DNA of 64,000 nucleotides from Halorubrum tebenquichense DSM 14210 (GTDB taxonomy: Archaea > Halobacteriota > Halobacteria > Halobacteriales > Haloferacaceae): NCBI RefSeq assembly GCF_000337415.1, contig NZ_AOJD01000059.1, forward strand, positions 1-64,000, given 5' to 3'. Under the pieces are notes generated by a model. It had not been told where the DNA came from, made no database searches, and saw nothing but the letters and a program-made list of their open reading frames with translations. Shown in pieces: positions 43,317-52,025 of the stretch. Numbering within the stretch: the stretch's first letter is position 1; each line of letters begins with the position of its first letter. The position numbers and the translations under genes were made by a program.

Positions 43317-44330
43317 CTACTCGAACGCCTTGACGCCCAGCGCCGACGCCGACGCGCCGCCGATGACCATCGGCAGCCAGTACACTGCGCCGCGGAAGAC
43401 CAAGACCGCGGCGGTGATCGCCGAGGCGGCGACGCCGGTCGTGGGTACGAGCAGGCCGACGAGCGCGGCCTCGATGCCGCCGAGACCGCCGGGGAGCGGC
43501 GTCGCGCCCGCCACGTACGAGAGCGGGACGACGAAGACGGGGATCAGCGGCGAGATCGGGTGGCCGACCGCGGCGAACGCGACCGTGAGCGCGGCCGCCT
43601 GAAACAGCCACCCGACGAGCGAGAGCGCGACGATGCCGACGAGCCGTCGACGGTCGGTCCCGACGCGCTCGATGTCCGCGAAGAAGTTCCCCAGCCGGTC
43701 CGCGAGTCCGGCCTCGACCGCCTCCGCGTCGAACCGGTCGAAGCGGCCGAGGAACGGCCCGATCGCGCCGGGGACGCGGTCGACGACCGCGACGCGGTAG
43801 CGCCAGACGAGGGCGATCGCGGTGACGATCGCGGCGATCAGCGCGACCGCGCTCGCGACGGCGACGGTGACGCGGTCCCCGACGGCCGTGGTGGCCGCGT
43901 ACGATCCCACACCGAGGAAGACGAGCGACACCGAGGGGACGACGTTGAGCACGTCGACGCTCGCGATCCCGACGAGTCCGGTCTCGTAGCGCGCCTCCGC
44001 GACCTTCGAGATGAGCGCGGCGGCGACCGGCTCCCCGCCCGCCTGCCCGAACGGGGTGACGTTGTTCGCGAAGGCCGCACCGCTGTACACGAGGAACGCG
44101 GTCGGGACCGACATCCCGACGTCGAGTGCGCCCAGCACGGCGCGCAGCATGAGGCTCCACGCGGCGAGCCAACAGAGCCCGAGGGCGGCGGTCGCGGCGA
44201 CGAGGACCGGGTCCGCGGCCGCGAGCGCGCCCACGACCCGATCGACCCCGACGACGACGAACAGCAGCGCGAGGAGGACGACCGCGCCGACCGTCCCGAG
44301 GATCAGCGCGCGCCGTTGTGGGCCTTCCAT
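43317..44330 (-). CDS. Flippase-like membrane protein (UPF0104/AglD-C, YbhN family)
   Basis: A 337-residue protein of about eight membrane helices. Conserved family features are FANNVTPFGQAGGEPVAAAL (about 88-107), DRLGNFFADIERVGTD in the loop, and PLPGGLGGIEAALVGLL (about 283-299) near the C-terminus. The family includes the membrane half of AglD and lysyl-PG synthase transmembrane domains and is thought to flip lipid-linked substrates. It is divergent from, and directly adjacent to, a sulfatase-fold protein and a glycosyltransferase, suggesting glycolipid or S-layer glycan transport. Confidence 0.9.
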   Translation of the reverse strand: MEGPQRRALILGTVGAVVLLALLFVVVGVDRVVGALAAADPVLVAATAALGLCWLAAWSLMLRAVLGALDVGMSVPTAFLVYSGAAFANNVTPFGQAGGEPVAAALISKVAEARYETGLVGIASVDVLNVVPSVSLVFLGVGSYAATTAVGDRVTVAVASAVALIAAIVTAIALVWRYRVAVVDRVPGAIGPFLGRFDRFDAEAVEAGLADRLGNFFADIERVGTDRRRLVGIVALSLVGWLFQAAALTVAFAAVGHPISPLIPVFVVPLSYVAGATPLPGGLGGIEAALVGLLVPTTGVAASAITAAVLVFRGAVYWLPMVIGGASASALGVKAFE

Positions 44331-44577
44331 AGGCGACGTGACGCGGAAGCGAACTTGAAACGTCTGCTTCGCGTCCGCAGACCGGCGGCCCCCCGTCGCG
44401 TCGGTCGGCGAGGGGTGGCGGTACCTCGTCGCGCCGGTCGTCGCCGAGGGCGGTCCCTCGCCGCGTCGGTCGTCGCCGACCGGCGGCCCGCCGCGGCGTC
44501 GGCTCGCTCCTCGGGGCAGGGTTCCGTGTGCGACCGAATGGGAATACATACGTACCGGCGGGCCGACGACCCACCCA
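44331..44577. other. Divergent spacer with GC-rich short repeats
   Basis: A 247-base spacer between flippase and phosphatase-fold genes. It holds imperfect repeats of CGTCGGTCGTCGCCGA-type words (44397-44510), probably the remains of slippage, and a promoter-like AT pocket (AATACATACG, 44542-44551) about 27-36 bases before the ATG at 44578. No gene is seen. Confidence 0.6.
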
Positions 44578-45444
44578 ATGGAAGATCAGCGGTTCCTCGA
44601 GTCGGAGTGGGACTACTGTCTGGTGCTCGACGCGTGCCGGTACGACGTGTTCGCGGACGTGTACGACGAGTACCTCGACGGGACGCTCGAAAAGCGGAAG
44701 AGCGTCGGCTCGTCGACGCCCGAGTGGGCCTACCGGACGTTCACCGGCGACCACGACATCGCGTACTTCTCCGGGAACCCCTTCATCAACGACCTCGGGA
44801 TCCCGCTGAACGAGCTGAAGTGGGGCGCGAGCTGCGACTACGAGTGGACCGCCTCCGAGCACATCAGCGACATCCACGACGTCTGGAAGACCGACTGGGA
44901 CGACGACCTCGGAACCGTCCTGCCGGAGGGGCTCGCGGACGCGTTCCACCGCAATCAGGACGCCGTCGAGCGCGCCGACCGCACCGTCCTCCACTACATG
45001 CAGCCGCACGCGCCATACCTCTCGCGGGGGAAGGGACAGAAGCTCAAACAGATCCAGAAGGGGATCAAACGACAGGAGGAAGAGGAGGCGAACGGCGGGA
45101 GCGACGACGACGGCGGCCTGCTCTCCTCGCTGAGCGACTCGGTCCGGCCGAAGATCGAGAGCCGGCTGGACGACAGCGAGTTCGCCCAGAAGGCGGGGCT
45201 GTGGCTCGAACTCGACCCGAAGGACCTCGTGACGGACGGCACGCGCGTCACCGCGCTGTCGATGTACGAGGAGAACCTCCGGATCGCCTTGGAGAGCGTC
45301 GCGGAACTCGTCGAGGAGCTCGACGGCGACGTGGTCGTCACCGCCGACCACGGCGAGGCGTTCGGCGAGGAGGGCGTCTGGGAACACCACATCGAGACGT
45401 ACATCCCCGCGCTGATGGAGGTCCCGTGGCTCGAAGTCGAGTGA
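44578..45444 (+). CDS. Alkaline phosphatase-fold (sulfatase-like) protein
   Basis: A 288-residue protein. It opens SEWDYCLVLDACRYDVFADV (about residues 9-28), where the metal-binding Asp and the Cys nucleophile position (LDACRYD) match the sulfatase-type active site of the haloarchaeal family. Further metal-site residues are in VVVTADHGEAFGEEGVWEHH (about 258-277). A charged insertion lies at about 150-185. Members of this family occur in S-layer and archaeal glycan clusters and may modify lipid-linked glycans. The following glycosyltransferase starts 37 bases later, so the two may be co-transcribed. Confidence 0.88.
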   Translation: MEDQRFLESEWDYCLVLDACRYDVFADVYDEYLDGTLEKRKSVGSSTPEWAYRTFTGDHDIAYFSGNPFINDLGIPLNELKWGASCDYEWTASEHISDIHDVWKTDWDDDLGTVLPEGLADAFHRNQDAVERADRTVLHYMQPHAPYLSRGKGQKLKQIQKGIKRQEEEEANGGSDDDGGLLSSLSDSVRPKIESRLDDSEFAQKAGLWLELDPKDLVTDGTRVTALSMYEENLRIALESVAELVEELDGDVVVTADHGEAFGEEGVWEHHIETYIPALMEVPWLEVE

Positions 45445-45481
45445 GCGCGGTCGGTCCGCGCGCTCGCGCCCGGTCACACCG

Positions 45482-46516
45482 ATGAGGGTTAGCCACTACT
45501 TCGAGTTCGGAGAGCACGTCACGGGCGGCATCGCCGCCTCCGTCGACCACCAGCGGAAGATGCTCGACCGCGTCGAGATCGAGTACACCACGGAACCGAC
45601 GCTCGACGCCGACGTCCTCCATCTCAACGTGATGGGCCCGCGCTCGGTCTGGCACGCGCGCCGCGCCCGGCAGGCGGGCGTCCCCGTGGTCGCGCACACC
45701 CACGTCACCGCCGAGGACTTCGGCGACAGCTTCCGGTTCACCAACGCGCTCGCGCGACCGCTCAAGCCGTACCTCCGGCGCGCGTACGGGCTCGCCGACC
45801 TGCTCGTCTGCCCCTCCGAGTACAACCGAGACCTGATCCGCGGGTATACGGACGTGCCGACGGCGGTGGTCTCCAACGGCGTCGACCGCGAGAAGCTGGA
45901 CGGCTTCGAGTCGCTCGAAGCCGAGTACCGCGAGCGCTACGACCTGTCCCCGCCGACGGTGTTCCTCGTCGGTCACGTGATCAAGCGGAAGGGGCTAGAG
46001 ACGTTCGTCGAGACGGCCCACCGGATGCCCGACGTGGACTTCGTCTGGTTCGGCCCGATAGACCGGTCGCTGAAGGGCAGAGACACCACGCGGCTCATCG
46101 ACGAGGCCCCGTCGAACTGTACGTTCACGGGCTTCATCGACGACATCCGGGGCGCGTACGCCGCGGGCGACGTGTTCTGTTTCCCCACGCACGAGGAGAA
46201 CGAGGGGATCGCGCTGCTGGAGGCGATGGCGGCCGAAAAGCCGGTCGTCGTCCGCGACATCGAGACGTTCTCGTGGCTGGCGGACGGCGAGGAGTGCCTG
46301 AAGGTGGGCGACCGCGACGACCGGGAGGCCGGGGCCGGCGAGCGGGGCGACCGCGCTCGCGGCGACAACGTGGAGGGGTTCGTCGAGGCCATCGACGAAC
46401 TCCGCGACGCCGACCGGCGGGCGGAACTCGGCGCGAACGCCGCCGAGCGCAGCGAGGCGTTCTCGCTTTCGGCGATCGCCGAGCGTTACAGGGACCTGTA
46501 CGCGGATCTCGTCTGA
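45482..46516 (+). CDS. GT4-type glycosyltransferase
   Basis: A 344-residue GT-B enzyme with an N-terminal Rossmann region (MRVSHYFEFGEHVTGGIAAS, HLNVMGPRSVWHAR, VVAHTHVTAEDFG) and a C-terminal donor domain with VFLVGHVIKRKGLETFVETA (about 160-179) and FCFPTHEENEGIALLEAMAA (about 231-250). The EX7E motif is EENEGIALLE. An acidic insertion lies near 280-300. It follows the sulfatase-fold gene and, with the flippase, makes a three-gene glycan group. The product is unknown. Confidence 0.92.
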   Translation: MRVSHYFEFGEHVTGGIAASVDHQRKMLDRVEIEYTTEPTLDADVLHLNVMGPRSVWHARRARQAGVPVVAHTHVTAEDFGDSFRFTNALARPLKPYLRRAYGLADLLVCPSEYNRDLIRGYTDVPTAVVSNGVDREKLDGFESLEAEYRERYDLSPPTVFLVGHVIKRKGLETFVETAHRMPDVDFVWFGPIDRSLKGRDTTRLIDEAPSNCTFTGFIDDIRGAYAAGDVFCFPTHEENEGIALLEAMAAEKPVVVRDIETFSWLADGEECLKVGDRDDREAGAGERGDRARGDNVEGFVEAIDELRDADRRAELGANAAERSEAFSLSAIAERYRDLYADLV

Positions 46517-46548
46517 ATATCGGCAGTATTCACTCGTAAGTAAGAGAG

Positions 46549-46746
46549 GTGAACGAAGAACTATTCATCCGGGTGGTCAGCAGCATCGTGACGATTGCGA
46601 TTCTGCTCGTCGCGGTTACGGTGGGTGCGCTGCTGGGGGACGACCCCGACGAGATGTTCGCTTGGGGAATGGTCTGTACGGTCACGCTCTCGATGGGTGC
46701 GATCATAGCCGTCTATCGGTTCGAGGACGAGTTGGATTCGATATAG
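46549..46746 (+). CDS. Small two-helix membrane protein
   Basis: A 65-residue protein with GTG start (VNEELFIRVVSSIVTIAILL). Two membrane segments lie at about residues 8-28 and 38-55, separated by an acidic loop (GDDPDEMF). The charge and pattern look real, though no family is recognised. It is the last gene before a convergent VapBC-like pair, and a strong hairpin lies between (46838-46892). Confidence 0.6.
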   Translation: MNEELFIRVVSSIVTIAILLVAVTVGALLGDDPDEMFAWGMVCTVTLSMGAIIAVYRFEDELDSI

Positions 46747-46837
46747 TAGAGTAGAATTCATACACGTTACAATATGAGACCGAGGCAGAACCCATTCGCA
46801 AATATCTCTGCTGTAATCCTGAGCCCGTAACAGCCCC

Positions 46838-46892
46838 CGTGCGATGCCGAATCTCGGAATCGGTACATCCCCGTCTGATTCGGCATCGCACG
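46838..46892. repeat. 16-base perfect inverted repeat between convergent genes
   Basis: CGTGCGATGCCGAATC (46838-46853) pairs exactly with GATTCGGCATCGCACG (46877-46892) across a 23-base loop. It lies between the end of the small membrane gene (46746) and the end of the PIN toxin (46929). No T-run follows in either direction, so it is not a typical archaeal terminator. It could be a folded 3' UTR, a protein site, or the ends of a lost small element. Confidence 0.75.
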
Positions 46893-46928
46893 AGACGTTT
46901 CGCTGAATAGGGCGGCGTCTCTACGGAG

Positions 46929-47330
46929 TCACTCGGAATATGCGGATTCCAACGGCAGACGGTTGAGGCCGACGGTGTCGTAGTCCCGCTCGGTCGTAAG
47001 AACGCGCTCTTCGCCGGTCGTGACGAGTCCGGCGTGAAGCGCGTCGAACGGGGTGAGTTCGTACTCGTCGAGGAACGCCGCAGCGGCCAGAACGGCGTCC
47101 TCGTGTTCCTTCGGTACGATCGGAACCAGTTCGAGCAGATTCGTGATCGCCCGCGGCGCGTCGATCTCGTATTCGGCAGTCTCACGGTCGTAGAACAGTA
47201 CCAGAACCTCCGCGTATGCGAGTATCGACGTATGGATGTCGTCGCGCTCCTCGAGGGCGCGAATTGCGGCCTCCCGAAGCCAGTCGTCGTCCTTCAAAAG
47301 CGCCGTGAGAAAGTCGGTTTCGACGTACAC
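46929..47330 (-). CDS. VapC-like PIN domain toxin
   Basis: A 133-residue PIN nuclease starting at GTG: VYVETDFLTALLKDDDWL, then the acidic residues in AYAEVLVLFYD (about 38-48), DALHAGLVTTG (about 96-106) and LTTERDYDTVG (about 111-121), which give the expected three- or four-Asp/Glu metal site. VapC toxins cleave tRNA or rRNA. The antitoxin gene stops three bases before its start, so the pair is one operon with antitoxin first. Confidence 0.88.
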   Translation of the reverse strand: MYVETDFLTALLKDDDWLREAAIRALEERDDIHTSILAYAEVLVLFYDRETAEYEIDAPRAITNLLELVPIVPKEHEDAVLAAAAFLDEYELTPFDALHAGLVTTGEERVLTTERDYDTVGLNRLPLESAYSE

Positions 47331-47333
47331 GCG

Positions 47334-47600
47334 TCACTCCCCGTCGTCCCGCGATCGGGCTTCCGCCTCCTCCCGAACCTCCCGAGAGACCGCCTCACGC
47401 GCGTCCGCCTTCAGATCGTCGGCTTCCGTCTCTCCGAAGGCGTCACCGACGGCGGCTTGGAGTCCCTCCAGCGGGTCCTCGTCGACCGGGAAGAGCGCGA
47501 CGTGACTCGGGAGTTCGACGATACGATACCGATCACCGAACCGCTCCCGGACGTCTTTCGGGAGATAAATTCGCCCCCGTTCGTCCGCCGACTTTGACAT
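47334..47600 (-). CDS. AbrB/VapB-like antitoxin
   Basis: An 88-residue protein with an N-terminal AbrB/MazE-type DNA-binding swapped-hairpin (MSKSADERGRIYLPKDVRER, YRIVELPSHVALFP) and an acidic, Glu/Asp/Ala-rich C-terminal tail (EAVSREVREEAEARSRDDGE) that would wrap the toxin. The ATG at 47600 is chosen; an upstream frame runs into the AT-rich promoter. The promoter region (47605-47665) contains related CCGTA-TAATTC words, likely autoregulatory sites. Confidence 0.87.
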   Translation of the reverse strand: MSKSADERGRIYLPKDVRERFGDRYRIVELPSHVALFPVDEDPLEGLQAAVGDAFGETEADDLKADAREAVSREVREEAEARSRDDGE

Positions 47601-47834
47601 GGCATATCGCGATTGTACGGGATAATTCAAAAATCTTCCCGTAAATACCGTATAATTCACGACTACTGGCGTGCCCCTATTCCGGTAGATCCCTCATTTC
47701 AGTGGCTGCTTTCCCGTACTGAACTATCGAGAGCGACGATTTGTTGGTGCGGGTGTATTTCGACGGGATCCCTGAGCCGGCAATCTTGCGAAAACCGCAG
47801 TTGGTATGTCCGCCCGTTGATTCCGTAGAGCCAA

Positions 47835-48611
47835 ATGACCCGAATAAGTGTTATCGGCTGCGGCAACATGGGGAGCGCCCTCCTGAGGGGGCTCGCCCGC
47901 GCTGGGGGGTATCACCTCACGGCGATCGACCTCGACCCCGAGGCGCTCGCCGCGATCGACGACGTCGTCGACGAGACGAGCGAGGACGTGGCGGCCGCGC
48001 GCGAGGCCGACGTCGTCGTCCTCGCGGTGAAGCCGGATGTCGCGCCGGCGGTGCTCGACGAGCTCAACCTCCGAGACGGCCAACAGCTCGTCACGCTGGC
48101 CGCGGGCCTCCCGCGCGGGTTCGTCGACGAGCGGACCGACGCGTCCGTCGTCCGGATCATGCCCAACCTCGCGGCCGAGACGGGGAACATGGCGGCGGCG
48201 GCGACGAACGCGGGGCTCACCGACGAGGTGCGCGCCGTGCTCGACGCGGTCGGCGAGTTCGTCGAGGTCGACGAGTCGCTGATGCACGTCTCGACGGCGG
48301 TCAACGGCAGCGGCCCCGCCTTCGCCTTCTACCTGATCGAGGCGATGAAACAGGGCGGGGTCGACGGCGGGCTGGATCCCGAACAGGCCGAGACGCTGGC
48401 CGCCCAGACGTTCAAGGGGGCCGCCGAGACCGTACTGCGGGACGACCGCAGCGTCGACGAACTCATCGACGCGGTCTGCTCGCCGAACGGGACGACGATA
48501 GAGGGGATGGACGTGCTGTGGGACAGCGACGCGGACGCGGCGGTCGAAGACGCCGTCGCGGCCGCCGAGCGCCGGTCCCGCGAGCTCGCGGAGGCGTTCG
48601 ACGATGCCTGA
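47835..48611 (+). CDS. proC: Pyrroline-5-carboxylate reductase
   Basis: A 258-residue enzyme that makes proline from pyrroline-5-carboxylate with NAD(P)H. Rossmann motif [17 protein letters not shown] (about 5-21), the catalytic region [17 protein letters not shown] (about 108-124), and the signature [12 protein letters not shown] (about 155-166). First gene of a tight proC-proB-proA operon: it overlaps proB by eight bases. The complete glutamate route to proline is thus encoded together. Confidence 0.96.
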   Translation: MTRISVIGCGNMGSALLRGLARAGGYHLTAIDLDPEALAAIDDVVDETSEDVAAAREADVVVLAVKPDVAPAVLDELNLRDGQQLVTLAAGLPRGFVDERTDASVVRIMPNLAAETGNMAAAATNAGLTDEVRAVLDAVGEFVEVDESLMHVSTAVNGSGPAFAFYLIEAMKQGGVDGGLDPEQAETLAAQTFKGAAETVLRDDRSVDELIDAVCSPNGTTIEGMDVLWDSDADAAVEDAVAAAERRSRELAEAFDDA

Positions 48612-49503
48612 GGACGCGGGCGTCGGGCACGCGGACGCGGCCGATGAGGCGTCGGTCGCGGCCGCCGACGCCGAGCGCGTCGCGGCCGCGCGAGAGCGGG
48701 CGGCCGCGGCCGACCGCGTGATCGTCAAGGCCGGGACGAACTCGCTGACCGACGAGGACTCGCGGCTCGACCGCGTGAAGCTCGACAAGCTCGTCGCCGA
48801 CGTGATGGACCTCCGTGAGCGCGGCACGGAGGTCGTGTTGGTCTCGTCGGGCGCGGTCGGAGCCGGCACCGGCCGGCTCGACGAGGGGCCGGAGTCGCGG
48901 GACGACGTCGATTCGATCGTCGAGAATCAGGCGCTCTCGACGGTCGGCCAGGGACTCCTGATGCGGCACTACACGCAGAGCTTCGAGCGGTTCGACCAGG
49001 ACGTCGCCCAGATACTGGTGACGGGGACCGACCTCGACGCCCCCGAGCGGTTCGACAACTTCACGAACACCGTCGAAACGCTGCTGTCGTGGGGGGTCGT
49101 CCCCGTCGTCAACGAGAACGACGCGGTGGCGACCGACGAGCTGCGGATCGGCGACAACGACATGCTGTCGGCGTCCGTCGCGCTCGGGCTGGACGCCGAC
49201 CTGCTCGTGACGCTTACGGACGTCGACGGCGTGTACACCGGGAACCCGAAGCGGGACCCGGACGCGGCGCTGATCGAGGCGGTCGACGACGGCTACGACC
49301 GGCTCCGGGAGATCGTCGGCGGCGGCACCGAGACCGACTTCGGCGGAATCCGCACGAAGGTCGAGGGCGCACACGACGTGAGCCGAAACGGGATCCCCGC
49401 GATCATCGCCGGCTCCGCCGAGCGCGACGTGCTGGCGCGGATCGCAGCGGGTAAGCCGACGGGGACGCTATTCGTCCCGAAAACGGGTGACGACGATGAG
49501 TGA
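48604..49503 (+). CDS. proB: Glutamate 5-kinase
   Basis: A 299-residue amino acid kinase fold enzyme, forming gamma-glutamyl phosphate. After an acidic N-terminal extension of about 38 residues ([20 protein letters not shown]), the core reads [17 protein letters not shown] (about 40-56), [14 protein letters not shown] (about 79-92), [16 protein letters not shown] (about 162-177) and [15 protein letters not shown] (about 201-215). It lacks the PUA domain seen in many bacterial ProB. Overlaps proA by eight bases. Confidence 0.95.
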   Translation: MPEDAGVGHADAADEASVAAADAERVAAARERAAAADRVIVKAGTNSLTDEDSRLDRVKLDKLVADVMDLRERGTEVVLVSSGAVGAGTGRLDEGPESRDDVDSIVENQALSTVGQGLLMRHYTQSFERFDQDVAQILVTGTDLDAPERFDNFTNTVETLLSWGVVPVVNENDAVATDELRIGDNDMLSASVALGLDADLLVTLTDVDGVYTGNPKRDPDAALIEAVDDGYDRLREIVGGGTETDFGGIRTKVEGAHDVSRNGIPAIIAGSAERDVLARIAAGKPTGTLFVPKTGDDDE

Positions 49504-50854
49504 GACACACGGGGAGACCGACCTCGAAGCCGACACCGACGAACTGGCCCGCCGGGCGGAGCGCGCCGCGCTCCGGCTCGCGAACGCCGACGAGGCGACC
49601 CGGAACGAGGCGCTCCGGTCGATCGCCGACGCGATCCGCGAGCGCGAGGCCGAGATCCTCGACGCCAACGCGGTCGACGTCGAGGAGGCGGAGGCGATGC
49701 TCGCGGACGGCGAGTACACGCAGGCCCTCGTCGACCGCCTGAAGCTCGACGAGACGAAGGTCGAGTCGATCGCGTCGATGGTCGAGTCGGTCGCCGCACA
49801 GGACGACCCGCTCGGCGAGACGCTCGCGGCCCGCGAGCTCGACGAGGACTTGGAGCTGTACCGGGTCGCGGTCCCGATCGGCGTCGTCGCGACCGTGTTC
49901 GAGTCGCGGCCGGACGCCCTCGTCCAGATCGCGGCGCTCGCGCTGAAGTCCGGCAACGCCGTCGTGCTCAAGGGCGGCAGCGAGGCCAGCGAGTCGAACC
50001 GCGTCCTCTACGAGGCGATCGTGGACGCGACCGCGGACCTCCCCGACGGCTGGGCCGCGCTCATCGAGGCCCACGAAGCGGTCGACCGCCTGCTCGAACT
50101 CGACGACCGGGTGGACCTGGTCATGCCGCGCGGCTCCTCGGAGTTCGTCTCCTACATCCAGTCGAACACGCAGATCCCGGTCTTAGGTCACACCGAGGGG
50201 ATCTGTCACGTGTACGTCGACGCGGACGCCGATCTGGAGATGGCCGAAGACGTCGCCTTCGACGCGAAGGTCCAGTACCCCGCGGTGTGTAACGCGGTCG
50301 AGACGCTGCTCGTCCACGAGTCGGTCGCCGACGCGTTCCTCCCCGACCTCGTCGAGCGCTACGAGGCGGCCGGCGTCGAGCTGCGGGGCGACGAGCGGAC
50401 CCGCGAGGTCGTCGACGTCGACCCCGCGACCGCCGACGACTGGGACACCGAGTACGGCGACCTCGAACTGTCGATCAAGGTGGTCGACGACGCCTACGCC
50501 GCGATCGAACACGTCAACGACCACGGCTCGAAACACACCGAGTCGATCCTCACCGAGGACCCGGCGACGGCCGAGCGGTTCATGACCGGCGTCGACGCCG
50601 CGAGCGTCTTCCACAACGCGTCGACGCGCTTCGCGGACGGCTACCGGTACGGGCTCGGCGCGGAAGTCGGCATCTCCACCGGGAAGATACACGCACGCGG
50701 CCCGGTCGGGCTGGAGGGACTCACCACCTACAAGTACTACCTCGAGGGCGACGGCCACCTCGTCGCGAGCTACAGCGGCGAGGACGCGCTCCCGTTCACC
50801 CACCGCGACCTCGACGGCGTCGAGTGGACGCCCGGTCGGCTGTCGTCTCAGTAG
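49496..50854 (+). CDS. proA: Gamma-glutamyl phosphate reductase
   Basis: A 452-residue aldehyde dehydrogenase-superfamily enzyme that reduces gamma-glutamyl phosphate. Motifs: [20 protein letters not shown] (about 122-141), [13 protein letters not shown] (about 158-170), the catalytic Cys in [15 protein letters not shown] (about 262-276) and [19 protein letters not shown] near the end. The ATG at 49496 overlaps the proB stop; a GTG nine bases earlier is possible. Third gene of the proCBA operon. Confidence 0.96.
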   Translation: MSETHGETDLEADTDELARRAERAALRLANADEATRNEALRSIADAIREREAEILDANAVDVEEAEAMLADGEYTQALVDRLKLDETKVESIASMVESVAAQDDPLGETLAARELDEDLELYRVAVPIGVVATVFESRPDALVQIAALALKSGNAVVLKGGSEASESNRVLYEAIVDATADLPDGWAALIEAHEAVDRLLELDDRVDLVMPRGSSEFVSYIQSNTQIPVLGHTEGICHVYVDADADLEMAEDVAFDAKVQYPAVCNAVETLLVHESVADAFLPDLVERYEAAGVELRGDERTREVVDVDPATADDWDTEYGDLELSIKVVDDAYAAIEHVNDHGSKHTESILTEDPATAERFMTGVDAASVFHNASTRFADGYRYGLGAEVGISTGKIHARGPVGLEGLTTYKYYLEGDGHLVASYSGEDALPFTHRDLDGVEWTPGRLSSQ

Positions 50855-51097
50855 CGGCGCTGTCCCCCGCCTCGAATTCTCGCTCGCGTTCTGTCACCGA
50901 GTAGACCCCGTGTCGCGCTCGTTTTCCGCGAAATCGTCGGAGAGTCTGTTTGGGCAACGCGCCCGAAATTCCGTATAGCGAAATACAATTTATTAGTTGC
51001 GATCGAGACAGAAATCCGTCGTCGCCTGACCAACAGAAGCAAGTGCGATCCGCCGAACTCCGGAATAATTACCCTCGCCGGTCACGCAGCGACGGCC
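50855..51097. other. Intergenic region after proA
   Basis: This 243-base gap contains an AT-rich pocket (about 50971-50997, with AATACAATTTATTAG), which likely includes the end of the pro operon and the promoter of the next gene. Nothing gene-like is seen. Confidence 0.5.
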
Positions 51098-51931
51098 ATG
51101 GTGGACTCCGACTGGGGCGACTGGCTGCCGCGCGCGGTGGCCGACGCCGACCCCGACACGGTGGCGCTGTGGTACCTGGGCTGTAACGGCTTCGCGGTGA
51201 AGGGGAGCGAGGGGACCGTCCTCTGGATCGACCCGTACGTCGGGACGGGCGACCCGCCGCGGACGATCCGGATGATCCCGATCCCCTTCGACCCCGCCGA
51301 CGTCGACGTCGCGGACGCGGTGTTGGCCACGCACGAACACACGGACCACGTCCACGGCCCCTCACAGGCCCCGATCCTCGCGAACACGGACGCCGACTTC
51401 GTCGCGCCCGACGACTCGCTCGCGGTCGCGCGCGAGGAGGAGTGCTGGACTGACGAGTACGCGGTGAGCGAGGCCGCCTTCACGGAGGTTCGGGAGGGCG
51501 ACGAACTGCGGATCGGCGAGTTCACCGTTCACGTCGTGGAGACGCAGGACGCCGACGCCACGCATCCGGTCGGCTACGTGATCGAGCACGAGTCGGGGAC
51601 GGTGTTCCACGCCGGCGACAGCAAACCGTCGGACTCGTTCACCGGGCTCGCGGAGCGGTTCGACATCGACCTCGGCATCCTCGCGTTCGGCTCCGAGGGC
51701 ACGATTCCGGACAAGGAGACCGGGGAACCGGTCCCGACGAAGTGGTACAGCGACGAGAACGAGGTCGCAACCGCCGCGAACGGTCTCGAACTCGACCGGC
51801 TGGTGCCGACCCATTGGGACATGTGGAAGGGGCTGACCGCCGATCCGACCGCGCTCCACGACCACGTCAGGAGCTACGAGTCGCCGAACCGGCTGGAGAT
51901 CGCGGAGATCGGCGACCGGATCGACCTGTAA
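51098..51931 (+). CDS. UlaG-like metallo-beta-lactamase-fold hydrolase
   Basis: A 277-residue MBL-fold enzyme: WYLGCNGFAVKGSEGTVLWI (about 25-44), the zinc motif THEHTDHVHG (about 77-86), HPVGYVIEH and VFHAGDSKPSD (about 165-185), and a final His in LVPTHWDMWK (about 240-249). Zinc ligands are complete. The overall layout matches UlaG, the L-ascorbate-6-phosphate lactonase group, though the substrate in haloarchaea is unlikely to be ascorbate phosphate. It is transcribed alone. Confidence 0.88.
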   Translation: MVDSDWGDWLPRAVADADPDTVALWYLGCNGFAVKGSEGTVLWIDPYVGTGDPPRTIRMIPIPFDPADVDVADAVLATHEHTDHVHGPSQAPILANTDADFVAPDDSLAVAREEECWTDEYAVSEAAFTEVREGDELRIGEFTVHVVETQDADATHPVGYVIEHESGTVFHAGDSKPSDSFTGLAERFDIDLGILAFGSEGTIPDKETGEPVPTKWYSDENEVATAANGLELDRLVPTHWDMWKGLTADPTALHDHVRSYESPNRLEIAEIGDRIDL

Positions 51932-52025
51932 TCCGGAGTCAAGCGGCCGTTTTCGCGACGTTTCGGTTATCAACCACGAAACGCGGCCCGTGGAATTTAA
52001 GCCCCTGCTCCGGGACCGTGCGGGT

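Noticed and set aside
44397-44510. Possible promoter array or origin in the GC-rich repeats
   Set aside because: The repeats are short and degenerate, lack an orc1 box pattern or AT-rich unwinding element, and look like slippage.
51098-51931. Ascorbate phosphate lactonase (UlaG) as a firm call
   Set aside because: The zinc motif fits, but the substrate cannot be inferred and haloarchaea lack the usual pathway, so I kept a general hydrolase call.
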